Origin: Symbiodinium natans
Taxonomy: Eukaryota > Sar > Dinophyceae > Suessiales > Symbiodiniaceae
Assembly (NCBI GenBank): GCA_905221605.1
Contig: CAJNDS010002754.1
Span: forward strand, 62,001-126,000
DNA length: 64,000 nt
Direction of reading: 5' to 3'
Positions 21,053-33,755 of this stretch are shown in pieces (within the stretch, counting starts at the first letter, position 1; each line of letters begins with the position of its first letter). The position numbers were made by a program, and so were the translations under genes. The notes under the pieces are model-generated. The model saw nothing but the letters and a program-made list of their open reading frames with translations. It ran no database searches and was not told the origin of the DNA.

Positions 21053-21809
21053 GGAGAGTAACTTGGCTAAAAAAACAAAAAGCCAGCAGGGCACAGAGAT
21101 GGTGCTTGGCCCGAATAGGTTTCAAGTTTGACGCTTTCAACCCTGGCCCGAAGCCTTCAAGCTTTCGTGAGCAAACCTTTTGGCCGAACCTGTTTGCTCT
21201 CCACAAACGTTCAAGGGCCATTCACAGGGTGGTGTAATGGGGCTTCGAGGGCCTCAAAGGTTTGTGGTATGTCCGTCCCGTCGTGCTCGTGCGGAGTGAG
21301 GGCCCTATGAGTCTGTCTCATGTCCTCTCCCTTCTTGCTCTCAGGGTTTGTGAGGGCCTTGCAGGTTTGTCGTATATCCCTCCCCTCGTGCTCGTAGGTT
21401 TAATTTAGAGGTTCCCAAAGGTTTGTCGTATATCCCTCCGTTGTGCTTTCTTGATATGTGTTTTAGCCAATGCTTCTGAGTTGTGTTTTTTTCAATGATG
21501 CTTTTTGGAGCAGACCAGCAATGACATTTTTTCAAGTTGAAGCTGGCATAGGAGGCATGAGCTATCGGACGAAGTCCAAATCTGGCTAGGCCACATGGGC
21601 CACATGGGCCACGCATTTTGACCAGGCGCGGGCAGCTTTTGCTTGGCTCAACAAGCTGCTACAGAACGGAATCTCAGCCTAGATATGTCGAGGAGAGCTG
21701 ATGCAAAGCAATAGTTACGATAGTGAGAAGGATTTTGTGTTGCAAGCTATGAAAGCCCTAGTCACTTACAACTGCGCAGCTTGTGTTTTTGGAAAGTTGC
21801 GCTGCTGCC

Positions 21810-24800
21810 ATGTGCATCTTTTGCGAGAAAGCCAAAGGCGAGTTGAGTGGAAATTTGACAGCTGCGCAGAAACGCGAGATCGAGTCTTGCGTCGACTTTT
21901 GCCGGCAAGAGTCAACGTCTGGAGATGTGCATCGATCTGGTCAGATTCCGCCCAGTGCCCAAACTGTTTGGATCATGTGTTCTTAGTTTTGAGCGTGTTC
22001 AAATGACTTTGAGGAATTGCAGGAGCGGCGCATTCGTGCCACCATCCTCACTGGTTTCTTGGGGGCGGGCAAGACCACCTTCCTGAACTTCGTGCTCAAG
22101 AGCAACTCGGGATGTTTACAGGCATTTTACTGTACTTCATTTGGTTTACCGCAATATTTTTTGATGCTTAGAGTTTCCCTACAATTAGAAGGAATACGTA
22201 GATTAAATATGTGGTTTTCGATACGAGCACAATAACTCCAGGTCTTGGGCATGGGAAGCGCATCGCAGTGGTGCAGAATGAGTTCGGCAAAGTTCCTGTC
22301 GATGACCAGCTTATGCTGCTGCTTGGTTTTGAGGGACTTTGCAGATACAAATGAACGAACTTATGCAGTTTCGGCTACATGCGGTTCGGGCGGGATGCTT
22401 GTACTTTGTTTTAAGCATTTGAACTTTTCACACTCTGGTCTGACCACCTTTTCCGGGTCTTGTTGGAGTTCTTGCGAGGTTGGAGCAGTCCGCCGCAGAA
22501 ACCATTGTCATGCCGAATGGTTGCCTTTGTTGCCGTGTTCGTGGGGACCTGGTGGAAGCGCTGAGGTGTGGTAATGTTTGGGAGGGTTCGTTGAGGCTTT
22601 GGGCTTGCGATCCTTGGCATTGACTTGGTGAGCTTGGTCCGGGCTTGGTAACCCCATGCTCGCAACATCTATTGGGGAGCACCTGGAGGTGGGGGTCTGT
22701 GAATGTTTGGGGAGTGGCTCAATGTTCGGGGTTCAACAAAATAGGAAACATGATGAGCCAAACAGCAAAACCCCAAATTCCTGAGCTACTAAACACGTGA
22801 AGCTTGTGACCTTGAGCTTGAAAACCCTCAGCGCAAGGCTCTTCAACCCGAAACACTTCACTTCAAGCTCTGAAATTGATAGCTTGGAGAGATTTTTAGA
22901 ATATAGGGATTCTTGCACGATCCGCCTTAAGCGCGTCTCAGCTCTCTTAATAAAAGCCACATCCTCCCAATTCCCCAAAACACCTCTGCTCCTGACAGGC
23001 GCCTTGCCCCAGAGGATTTGGCCGAGGCATCCGGCAGGAACATCGACTCACTGCTTTCTGGCGGCAAGAAAAATTGCCCCCGATGGATTTTTAGGCGACT
23101 TCTCCCAAAGCAAGTTGGTAGGATTGGCTCCCCTTAGTTTGTGTCATCAAGTGCTTCTCATGTTGCGATTGCCCTAAATGTGTAAGCTTCAGGACCACAT
23201 GTGAGGCCCTGCCCCTGCATGTGTTCATGAGCCAAGTGCGTACCCCAAGCCGAAGAATACTTCCAGTAGAGTTGGAAGCATGGGATGCCTTCTGAGATAA
23301 CATCTGCGTTGACCACATAGTCTATTAGTATGACCACCTTGTTCACCTGTACCACCTTGACTTAGAGATCGTATTACCTCACGCATCACCTGTCACTGAA
23401 TGGTTTCGCTCAGAAGTTGGTTTCACTTCCTTTCAGTGGTGCTACCATGAAGAGAATATGTGAATTAAATTACAAGGAAGTGAAACGAACGCATGAATTT
23501 ACTGAACATACGAACGAAACCCGGGATAGAATGAATGTGGGGCGTGAGCTCCCTTTATATTATACTCTGTGCTCACGCCTTAATAAGGGCCTTGATAGTA
23601 ATACGCAAAAAGACCATATAAGTTTACTATTACAAGGCGAGGCATGAATGTAATGAATGACGCGCGCTTTTCATGAAAGTACAATTGGGGCTTTGATCGG
23701 GGCTTCTTTATTTTTTACTTCTTACGCCTGCGGTTTCTTATGAATAATAATGTGAAGAGAATATAATTCAGGTATATAGGATTCAGAGCTATTCAAAAGC
23801 TAAACTTCCTAAGCCGGACCGTTTTATGAGTTGGGTGCTTAGTTGAACAGAGCCCAAGCGAGGAAAACCACAGCTGCCAATACGGTTAAGGCTTTCAATG
23901 TTTCCGCTTGCGGAGGCGAAGGATTACTCATTCCTGGTTTGGATGTGTAGACTTCCCTTGCACGCATGGGTCACATGGGTCCACATGTTCTTGAAACTCG
24001 GCACCTCATTCTTTTGAACTTGAGGTTTCGCCGGGTTTCGCTTGGAATCGACAAGCTCGATGAGATCATTCTATTTTTGAGCTTTAGGGGTTTTTATGTG
24101 CGCAGCCAGAAAGCTTCGGGCCGTCTCCAAAAGAAAACAGACGCCGAATCAATACAACTCTAATTAGACAATGATTGTTTCGCATGTTTCGCCCGAAGCT
24201 CGGTCTTGAGACTGCTTCGCTCAGGTTGATCGAGTGCTCCGGTCTTTCGGAGGCACCCGCAATCCTCGCAATCATACTAACCATTCTTCTTGCGCTTCTT
24301 GACAAGCCCTCTGTGAGCTTATGTTGGTTGAGAATACACGTATCGGGTGGGAGTGGAGTTGTATGTAGAGCCTGCCAAACGTCACATGCGTGCGAATCGT
24401 ACAGTCCGTGTCCTCTCTTCAAGTTTTGACTTGCAGGAGGTTTTCTCAGAGAAAGCTTGTTCCATGTTGTTTCTAAGTGTCGTTGTGCGGTTTTGCGGTA
24501 CCTGCAACCCGTCTAGGCTTCTGCTTCATCCCCGCCCTCCACAAACATTTCATGGGACCATTACATCTCGGTCCAGCAAAGAACATTGCGTTGGACACAC
24601 TTCGCCTGGAGGTGCTGCCCGTGGCCCAGACTTTCTTCGCCGATCCTTTCGTGCAGGCCGCCTGGTGCATTTGTGGCGGCGGTGGTGCCAACTCCCTCTT
24701 TTGAACCTCGATCCCCAGAAGATTCAAGACAGTTATTAACATCAATCTATGAGGACAATTCTTTCGGCATCCCTTCTGCCGGCTTTCATTGTTCTATTTC

Positions 24801-27800
24801 GCTCAACAAAACAGCATCATGTATCAGTGGGCCAATCGTTGGAAATGTGTTTGGCTGGACTAAAGGTTACGTGGTTTGCGAATGGCCCGGTGGGTTTGTG
24901 CAGATACGCCTGGTGATCTCACTAACTATCATTGAGTACCGGTTGCATGCAGGGCTTCCAAGAGGCAGGGAGGTTTAGCCCCCTACCATCCCAATGCTCA
25001 CAACACAGATCGCACTGCCGTCGCACAGTGTTCTCAAGCTTTAGCGCCGACGTCGATTTTCTTATGCCGAAGAGTCGTTTCAAGCTTGCAGATTGGTACC
25101 GTTTCTGCTCATCAATGGTGGCCGTTTTGCAACAGACAGCTGCCCATGTGTGTGCCAGTGGGTTCCGCCCCAAAGCTACAACCCCAACCCGAAAAAGGGT
25201 ATGTGCGATTCCTCCATTCCACCTTACCCTTCAAACTTCAAGCTCTCCGTGCTCTAAAGAGTGTGGCGCAACATAGTAACCTTTCCATGTGAAGCGGCGA
25301 CGACCACTAACACCTTCCCCACTTGACAGCTACACCTGTCAAACGCAGCCTTCATACAACATTCGGAACAACTGATACTTCTGTGACGGGGTCTCCCTCT
25401 GGTCGCCGAGGCAGGGCCACTTTTGCATTCTTTCAAACTTCGAGATGTTTGGGATTTCATCAGGCTTTGAGTCTTGCGGGTGTGGGTTGGGACTTCGGGT
25501 TTCCGGTGCGGGGATGCTGATGTATTGTCTTGTCTGTCAGCCTTCAGCTAGCCTCAACTGCAAAACATGTCTCAAGTCTTCCTCTAAACAAAAACAGACA
25601 CTGACAACCTTCATTCAACAATGGACTGTTCAGATCAGAACGTCCACCCGGCTCCAAACACCCGGCTCCAACCTCCACCCGGCTCCAACCCAGATGTTCT
25701 CAATCCAGGATTCCCCGAATGGGCGCGGCCAGTGGAGCTCTCCCCCCAGACTTTGGTTGTCTGTAGCCAGAGGGCAGAGTCTTAATTCTTGATAGCAAGT
25801 GAACGGCCCTCTGAGCTTACGCCTGATGGCCTCGGGATTGGGGATGTTTCGGGTTTGGGGCTTTGCGTGGCAGATCTGAAGCTGTAGGTGTCGCAAAAAG
25901 TTGCAGATTCAGGGTCTGCGTGATTTGGAGGCCACAAATGCCCACCCGTGAAACAGAAAGCACGGGCTGTTATGGCCTTCAGTTGCTCTGATGCACCGCA
26001 AAATGTCAGTTTGTGCAGATTCGTACAAGATGTTCTTTTCCTGCTAATGGTAGGAATTCGAGCTGCGGCAAACTGATATGCGAATGCAGGTGAAGGTTGA
26101 TGCTCCAAGACCATCAAGTTGTCAAGACCATGACACGCAGATGAACCGCGAAGTGCCAATACCCTCAGACCCAAGAGCATCCCAAGAGCCACCAACCCCA
26201 AGCCAAGGTCGCAGCAGCGCCGCTGTCGTACTTGGCCTGCGAGACGCCCTGCTGCGACGGCCATGAGAGTCTTCTGGTGGAACACCGGCAGGCTGCACTG
26301 TTGAATTCTTAGCCAGAAGCTAGGGGCAAGTTCTCGATTCTCGAACGTTCTTCTCGCCCTCAGCCCCAAACCATTCAAAGCCCTTGCACTCTCACAGCCC
26401 AAAATGGAAGCGCTCAGGGCTTGCAGATGACTGGCGGACCTGGAAACGAGTCCCAGTTCAAACGCTCCCTCCAATCCTTCAACCCCACCCTAAACGTCCT
26501 TCCTGCAACCATATCAAGATTTCCAGGGCACGAAGATTGGCTTCGCGTCTTTCGAGAGCCCGTTCACCGAAATCGACGACCCCAAAAGTCCTCAGGCTGG
26601 GACAGAGCTTCTTCGCTGCTTTGCTTTCGGGTTGGACGTCCTGTCTGAGGCTAAGACTTCATGTCGTGTAGTGGTCACCGTCTATCATTGTCAACAGCTA
26701 CCCCTGCAATCCTCCACACAATGAGGGAGGTGGGGCCCATGTTGCACAAGATCTTTGCGGTCCACTTTCAATTGAGCCGTTGAAAATTGCATTAAGTTAG
26801 CTGCTCAGAAATGCGGCTGCAGCTTGTGTGACCGTCTCCGACCGGCTTTACGAAGGCCAGATGAATACTCTCATGCAAACTCTAAGCCGCTAAACCATCC
26901 ATTGATTCAGCTGCGAACTTCAGCTACGCCTGCGTCTTGTCTGGATCCTGTAGTGGCCACTTGACGAAGACGTGCTGGCCGTTGCCCTCCATTGAGTGGG
27001 CGAAGCAGCATCATTCTCGTCCCACCCTCCGAAGCCTTCAAAGCGACTCTTTCTCGGAAGGCCTCGCGCACATGAATCTAGCATGTCTTCGGGGGTTTTT
27101 GCAAGGGGTTGAAGTCCCGGCATTGAGAGTTGTGGTATGGATTCAGTGTTTAGGGTTTTTGGTGTTGTTCGTACTTGTACTTCGAAAGATCATCCCAGCC
27201 CTGGCGCAGGGCTACAGCAAGATGGAGATTGTTTGTGCTTCCGACCTTGATGCATACCGCATCAACCGGTGGGCAAAGGACAGCCCGGGCTTTGAGTCTG
27301 CACTCGTTTTTGGCTGCTGTTACTGGTGCTGCTGCTGCTGCTGCCGCTGCTGCTGCTCCGAGCCCTGTGACACTAAATGCACACACATGTGCACACAGGC
27401 CGGCAGCAACAGTTTTTGAAAACCTTGGTCTCAAAGTAGTGGGCCTCAAAGTACTGAGCCTCTAGCTAAAACAGCCAGTCAACTAATTGAAGGGGGGGAA
27501 GGGGGGGGGGGCGAAAAACATTACTCGGGCATGCCAGCAGCCCTCGCATCGACACTGAACAGCTCGCAAGTTGCAATGCTAAACAGCAACTAGGGTAACT
27601 AGGGGAAATTCTCGGTGGAAGCCTGAGGACGTGGATTTATCTTGCAGTGTCTGAGTACCTCAGAACCTCCTTCCCCCCTCATGAAAAAGACACCTGTGAA
27701 TAGTAAGGGTATGCCTCAGTGGGATGCAGTGGGGGTGGTACCACTTTCGAACTGAATCCATCTCTGTTAATGGCGTTTTCGGGTACAGAGGCACTTCTGG

Positions 27801-30800
27801 TTTCCAGAACCCGCTGGTCTTTCTCCTGCAGGACGACAAGGATGTGAAGATGAGCCAGGGAATAGCAACGCTGGAGGCCAGAATCGCCCCAAAACCCCCC
27901 CCTCTCAAGCGTTTTCGGTCCTCCAGATGCACTGATTCGAAAGCAGCAGCTCGCTTTCTCCGAGTTCTTGCGAGATCCCACGAGATCCCACAAGATGAGA
28001 TCACTACCTGCATCCTACTCTCAGTTTTTTAATCCAAGAAACCATAAACCATATCACGTGGGGCTCGCAGGATTACGGGCCCCAGGTACTGCTACGAGTA
28101 GAATCTTCATCTGACTACACAGAGCACTGAGCCGAGGCAGCTCAAGAAGTTAGTAGTTCTTGATGCAAGGTATGGACGACAGCGACTGAAGTGAATCAAA
28201 AGTGCATCAAAGGAAGGGCCACAGAAGCGACAAGCAGTTGCTAGAGTTGTAGACGTCATGTCGTCAAATCACAAAGTGTGCACGGAAAGTCGTGGAAAGG
28301 CCTTTTCCGCGGACATGTCCGGCATGATGCCTCTGGCACCACCTGAAGGTTCCGTTTTCCGGAGAGCGAGAGAGCAGAGAGAAATACCTGGGGCTCCATT
28401 TCGGGGGGGCCTCTTAGAAAGGGCAGAATACAATAGAACTCTGGCTAGATCTGCAGCCCTTGCTTGCGGTGCATCCCAAAAATGAAGATCTTAACAGTGA
28501 GAGTTTTTTCGAGGCTAACCCATGCGGGAGTAGTTTGGGATCCTGTGATCAAGCACACTGAACCGAAGCTTCCACACGGATCTGGTTGGTTAAGCTGAGA
28601 CAGGACAAGGTTGTATGCTTTAGATGATTGATGAGGTCAAGACCGTCCGCTGTTTAAGCGCTTGAGTCAACAGACGGCGCGACCTTGTGGTGTTGTTGGA
28701 GCCTAACATCGCCCCACCCCCCCTTTCAGCGCAGGATACCTCGCAGACAGCCCCGATGGGCAAACTGCTCCTCGTCGGCGAGGACTTGTTTGCCTAAAGT
28801 GGGGCTCAGGCTTGAGGCATAGAGGCACAAAGCATATTACGCGGATTCTGGATTTGCCCAAGGGCATGGAGAACTTTTCATCATGATCTTCTGACCTAAC
28901 CCCGTGCCTTTCCGGCACATTCTGAGCCCAAGAACTTCTGAACTTAAGGCTTCTAAGCCGTTCTCAGCCTATGCCAACAGGCGAACCACTGAATGTTCAT
29001 AAACCAGGAAGTTTTGTAACCTGAGGTGGAACGACCCCTTGAGTGGTTTAGGGGAGGATGGGGGTGGGGGGCCCAGAAGAGGGGGTGGGAGAAAGAGAAG
29101 GAGAAGGGGGACTTGGCTCGGCAAGGCCTTCAGAAGAAAAAGGAACATCATATGAGAGCCTTGTGTTGTGCTTGGGCCATGTGCCCAATTTGAATTTGGG
29201 CGCACTTCGAGGGCACTGCTGACTGCTTCTTTTTGCAGAACTGCACAGAAGCGGCATGTTGGGCGCCTCCGGAGTGGGGTTCGGTGGATGATTTGTTATG
29301 CGTGTGCGTGTTTGTTTGTGCAGTTCTTTGTTTTCAATACCAAGACAAGCGCCCTGAACTTTGAACTGAAGTACTGACTCCCGAAGATTCCCTTCGACCC
29401 TAAACCGCCTGAACTTCAGAATCTCATCAAAAGGTCCTCGATCTGGGGGACACCGCGGAGTTCCTGGACCTGGAGGGCGATGGGCTGCCACCCCGACACG
29501 GGTTTGTCAGGCTTTTGGCTTGAGGTGGAAGAAAGTCAAGAAAAATAAGCGTCAAACATGAACATTTGTGAATGGACTTTGTTCGCTCTGTTTGCTCCAA
29601 ATACAGCATGTCCCAGCTGATGAGTATGGGGATAAGATCTCGAGACGGTTACTGTAAATGCCAGAGCTTTCGACATGCATGTATGACCCCAGCTACATGT
29701 GGATGTTGTACTCGACATAAGCTTACAAGGAGCAAGAGCACGGGCACGGATCATTGTGGGGTTCTGTGGCGCTGCAGGGCCAAGCTGCAGACGATCCAGA
29801 CCTGAGGTCCTGAGAACATTTCTCGGTTCGATCCTTGCCCGTCATTTTGAACTCTACAGCTTTCCAAGGCTAACATCAGCGGTTCCTTGCCAACGCTTGG
29901 CAAGTGCCAATTCGGCTCTGAACCGTAGCTGGTCCCCCAAGCGATGGGGAACGCTTGCGCGCACGTGAGCGCTAAGTCTCTCAGCATACAACTGAAGCAC
30001 CCTCGCATCTGGTCCGTCAAAGTCGAGGTCTAATTGTTGCAAGTTTGCACAGATAGCGACAAAAAGCAGTCCTCAAAACGACCTAAACTGTGATGGGTTT
30101 GAGTTTTGCGTCGGCAGCAGCCCTTTGTCCACAAAGTGGACAGAGCATTGCCCGAGTTTTTTGTCTCAGAACTTTTTCAGCCTTCAAGGTCCAGGGTTGC
30201 CCTTTGACAAAGGGGCTGTAAGGGGGTCTAAGGTCCCAAATAAGGCCTTAACAGGCCCAATTCTGCCCTCAAAACGCCTTTATACGGCACTCTGGGCCCT
30301 TACACCACCCTCCCTTGCACCGCGGTGGTTCCTTATGAAAAGTGAACTAAATTGAGCTAAGATGCTAGACCACAAAGCCAAGAGGGCATCCTGCTGCCCT
30401 GATGATCCTCCGACTGTCTCGGGGCTCCCCCGGGCCGAACGCTCGTCGAGGTTTCGCGATGCCACTTCACCTGATGCGCATCGAAGAGCTTCAGAATGCC
30501 TAGTTCAACTCATAGGGGTCGTCATGCTCGTCGGGATGTCTCTGCCCCAGCCACTTGCCCCCCAGTTGAACCTTAGCGCAGTTGGACGGAATTGGATACG
30601 GTTCAGTGGAAGTTCGGGGCTCAGGGTGACCAACATATAGAGTCCAAGCCACTGTTGCAAAAATGCTTTCAAAGCCAGGGAGTAAACTGAGTAAACCTCT
30701 CAGTATGCTCAATGTAAAGATGGCCTTGACCAGGGGGGTGCCCATTGATATGCCGGGAAGAACCCTGGCCCTGCAGCGAATTCGCCCATGTGTCTCCGCT

Positions 30801-33755
30801 TCCTTTGGCTTCATTGAGCTCTTTTGAAACCTACAATCGGAGCCCGGAGTCTTATTTACTTATTGTGGTTCTTGCAGGCTCAACAATGCTATGCGATATC
30901 AGTCGTCTTGAAACGGCAAATGGAGAGGTCTTGGTGGGGCGCAGAGCTTCGAGCGGTTTGGAGTAGTTGAGCTCCAAACCCTTTGAACTTGCAGCAATTT
31001 GGCCAAAATCGCCAGCATAGGCATTTCTCAAGATCGGGGTCACACAGCATTAGGACTGAAATGCCATGAGGCCTCGTTTTGGTATGCACAAAACCAGGAT
31101 ATACCAGATAGGCCCTCGGTTTGGAGAACTCGCCGGTTCCCACTTTGCAGTCCGCTTTGTCGACTGCGCGTCTTCCTGTGCAGCGGCTCCACCATTGGTT
31201 TACGCCGACCTTCTGGCAATCCCCAGTCATCGGCCATCGCCGCATGTGCCAAAGACAACTGCCCGAACCGTAGGGAAGCGACACCCCCTCCACCGAAGAT
31301 TTGCAAAGGAAACTGAGGGCCGTTTCGCAGGTAACGCCGGCTCCCTTAGAAAGGGCAAAGCGCCGAACACAAAAGACACGCTGCATGCTTGTGGGGATTT
31401 CAAGTTGATTTTTCAAGGCCACGAACGTCGCGCCCCAAATCCTTACACGTCTGATGCAGGGGAGTTGTTGCCTTGGTGTCCTTTGTGAGGTTTGAGCCGT
31501 CACTTGAAACCAGTTTGATTGGGCTCGATGTCAGCTCCATGCAAGGTCCCCGCGCTTCCCAAAAGGCACCAAAGGACAGTCAAGCTCATCCCGCTACTCC
31601 AAGAAGCGAAGGCAGCGTTTAAGCTGGACAGCGTGGTTTGCGTTTGCCAGGAGCCTATCCCGCAAGCAAGCTTCGAGCGTCTTCGGGCCTTTGGTTCTTA
31701 AGAGGAGAGCTTGGATTCACCGATGTGAAGGCTGGAGGAGGTCAGTAGCATTCAGTAGCGACTAGAGCCCCCTAAAACTCCCTCAACCCTTTGACACATT
31801 GACATCCTTGAACACCCGAGAAAAACTGTAGAGTACTGAGGCGATGCAGCCAACTTCGACCTTTTAGAGGCTCCGCTTCCGCCTGCCAGATGTGCTCAAG
31901 GTTTTGGGCTTTGGGCTTTTGCACCTTGAGGTCTGCAGTTTAGGTGTTGGGGTTCAGGGTTTGCTTTTCAGGCCCAGATCCTCAAACCCGCAGAGAACAG
32001 GGTTTGGGTTTTCGAAGTTTTGGCTACGTCTTCTCAGGGTGGCGAATCTGCCGAAGGCAGCGGCGCGGATGTGGCGCACGGGGACTCAAAGAACGGGGGT
32101 TATATATTATAAGGGTTGGTTTAGGGCCTCAAGGTTCTGCAATGTTCTGTAATGTTCTGTACCGTGTTGGCCGTGTTGGAAGATCGGGCTTTGCTGGATC
32201 TGAATGCGTTCAAGCTCTGTCAACAGTCAGCCTTCAAAACCTGATTTCCCAACCTGATGAGCCTGCTAGGAGATTCCACGCTCCAAAGCGCAACCGTACC
32301 ATAAGGGATGCCTGACGAGCTTTGCAAGAAGCCCCGAAGCCCACACAACCAGACAAACCGAAGTTCGAAAACGTCGAGGCAGCTCCTGAGGGAGCAGCTG
32401 GCCATAAGCGACGCCGCAACCCCAAAATCGAGGATTTTGTGGTTTCGGAGGTTGAGGAAGGCTTCGGCGCCGTGTTTCGCAGTGCTTCGCAGTAATGCGC
32501 GCTGCAGCCTGCAGCTCTAAGCCGTTTTGGTCGTTAAGCCCCAAAGGGCCGCACAGAGCGCAACGAAGGCAGATACATTTAAGTTTCATGATTCATGTTG
32601 AGTGTTTTAGAAGTATGGTCTAAGGCTTGTCACATGTTCAGCGCACAGCACCTTCGCTTCCCAACGCGCCCAATTCATGACCTTGGTGAGGTTTAGGGCC
32701 GGGTTTGATGCAGATGTGTACTTTTGGGTTTTGGAGGCCCTCATGTTGGTCTCCAATTTGCACCTTTTGACAGAAAATTTTGGCTTGGGTCTTGAGAAGC
32801 ATTTTTCTCTTGGATTGACATTGGGATATTTTGGGATTTGGGAGGCCTCTTCATCTTGATCTCAAAAGTTCATGCTTCGGCTTCCAGGCCAGGAAGCTTC
32901 AAAGGGAGTATTTTTCAGGTTCCGGAAGGTCACAGACGTAACGGTGAAGCACAAGACTTGAAAACCTGGTTCTAGCATTGGAGCTTCAAGCACACACAAT
33001 TCAAGCTCACGATTCCTGCGCTGGTGTGGCACTCGCGTTTTAATCTGCTGTTGTGGGGTTGAGGGGCAGGGCGGCTTTACGGTTGAGGGTGTTCATGGTG
33101 ACTTGCGTCGCGATTTTCCTGAATTGTCTCGAGCGCGCGTCCGCATCGTCTCATGCCGTTGAGCGGATTTTGTTCCTACCGTCGTGGTACCCGTAGGACT
33201 CAGTCCTTCAGCTTTCAGCAATTGGCTGATGCTGCCCAGGTGTGCTTGCTGAACAAGTGTGACCTCGTCGACTCGGTGCAGAGAGACCAGGTCCTTCAAC
33301 GGCTTCAATCATGTGTGACGGTTTTGCGTCCAAAGGTTCTAAGCTTCATGTCTCATGGCGCAACTTTGGTTGCTTCCTCACATGGAGCAAGATCCAGCGC
33401 CTTTGGCCCAAAGCCCCAAACGCCCAAACCTTGCTAAGATTTGGCTTGAAACGCTTGCGAGGTGTCCTCCCGTATCCGGGCGGTGAACCCGGCTGTGCGG
33501 GTGGTTCCCTGCCGACATGGCAAGGTTCGGAATGTGCGCAAGCGTTTCGCTTTTCCCTCCAAAGAACTTAAGGGGGCTTAGGCAGGAGATCAGCAGAGTT
33601 AGAAGTAGCGACAAGTGCTCCTACCCGCATCTTGACTGTGGCCTTCGAAACTCGGTAAGACACAGACTTTTGAACGAGCTTTGCAGGTGAACTTGGCACA
33701 GGTGCTGCAGGTGAACTCATTTTCCCTCGACGGGGCGCTCACGCTGGAGCGGCGG
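21810..33755 (+). CDS. CobW/G3E-family GTPase, spliced host gene (partial model)
   Basis: Metallochaperone-type P-loop GTPase of the COG0523/CobW family. Exons that join in phase: 21810-21908 (MCIFCEKAKG; C2, C5, C27, C31), 22023-22110 (Walker A TGFLGAGKTT), 22242-22314 (GKRIAVVQNEFG), 22479-22565 (GCLCCRVRGDLVEAL, metal-site motif), 24025-24063 (LGIDKLDE), 24225-24252 (LIECSGLSE), 24612-24664 (LPVAQTFFADPFVQAAW), 26650-26667 (LRLHVV), 29434-29501 (AEFLDLEGDGLPPRHG), 33197-33290 (VCLLNKCDLV, the G4 motif), 33462-33524 (RIRAVNPAVRVVP) and about 33711-33755 (SFSLDGALTLE). An exon for the expected TVVDA segment was not found between 26667 and 29434, and the CobW C-terminal domain is not resolved. 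Donors are GT, GC or GA; acceptors are AG. Family call firm; the 18-nt exon and the ends are tentative. Confidence 0.75.
22566..24024 (+). other. Intron of the CobW-like gene with an AT-rich patch
   Basis: Non-coding. From about 23430 to 23830 the base composition turns AT-rich, unlike the surrounding intron, suggesting an inserted fragment. A 30-codon minus-strand ORF (23839-23931) at its right side is treated under findings. Confidence 0.5.
24665..26649 (+). other. Intron of the CobW-like gene
   Basis: Nothing with recognisable protein motifs on either strand. Open stretches are those expected by chance. Confidence 0.45.
26668..29433 (+). other. Intronic stretch of the CobW-like gene, one exon expected but not found
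   Basis: Contains a CTG/CTGC-rich run near 27318-27358 and G-runs at 27490-27513. By family alignment a small exon for the TVVDA segment should lie here. A short coding-like piece at 27832-27880 (DDKDVKMSQGIATLE) could not be assigned. Confidence 0.4.
29502..33196 (+). other. Intron of the CobW-like gene
   Basis: About 3.7 kb without recognisable exons. The flanking exons join in phase (GG|G at 29501/33197), which argues that no exon is missing here. Confidence 0.45.

Larger units (their letters stand above)
14982..21809. other. Non-coding repeat-derived stretch
   Basis: No convincing gene was seen. Between 15.6 and 17.4 kb are degenerate repeats, including two related blocks of about 100 bp (16488-16590 and 17102-17212) that each contain CTGGCTGACCACC twice, and a tandem duplication of about 80 bp at 16930-17090. 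CCCTAAA-like motifs are scattered at 18.5-18.8 kb and near 19550. An AT-rich patch lies at 20.16-20.4 kb. Degenerate repeats with GGTTTGTCGTATATCCCTCC occur at 21230-21450. Confidence 0.6.
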
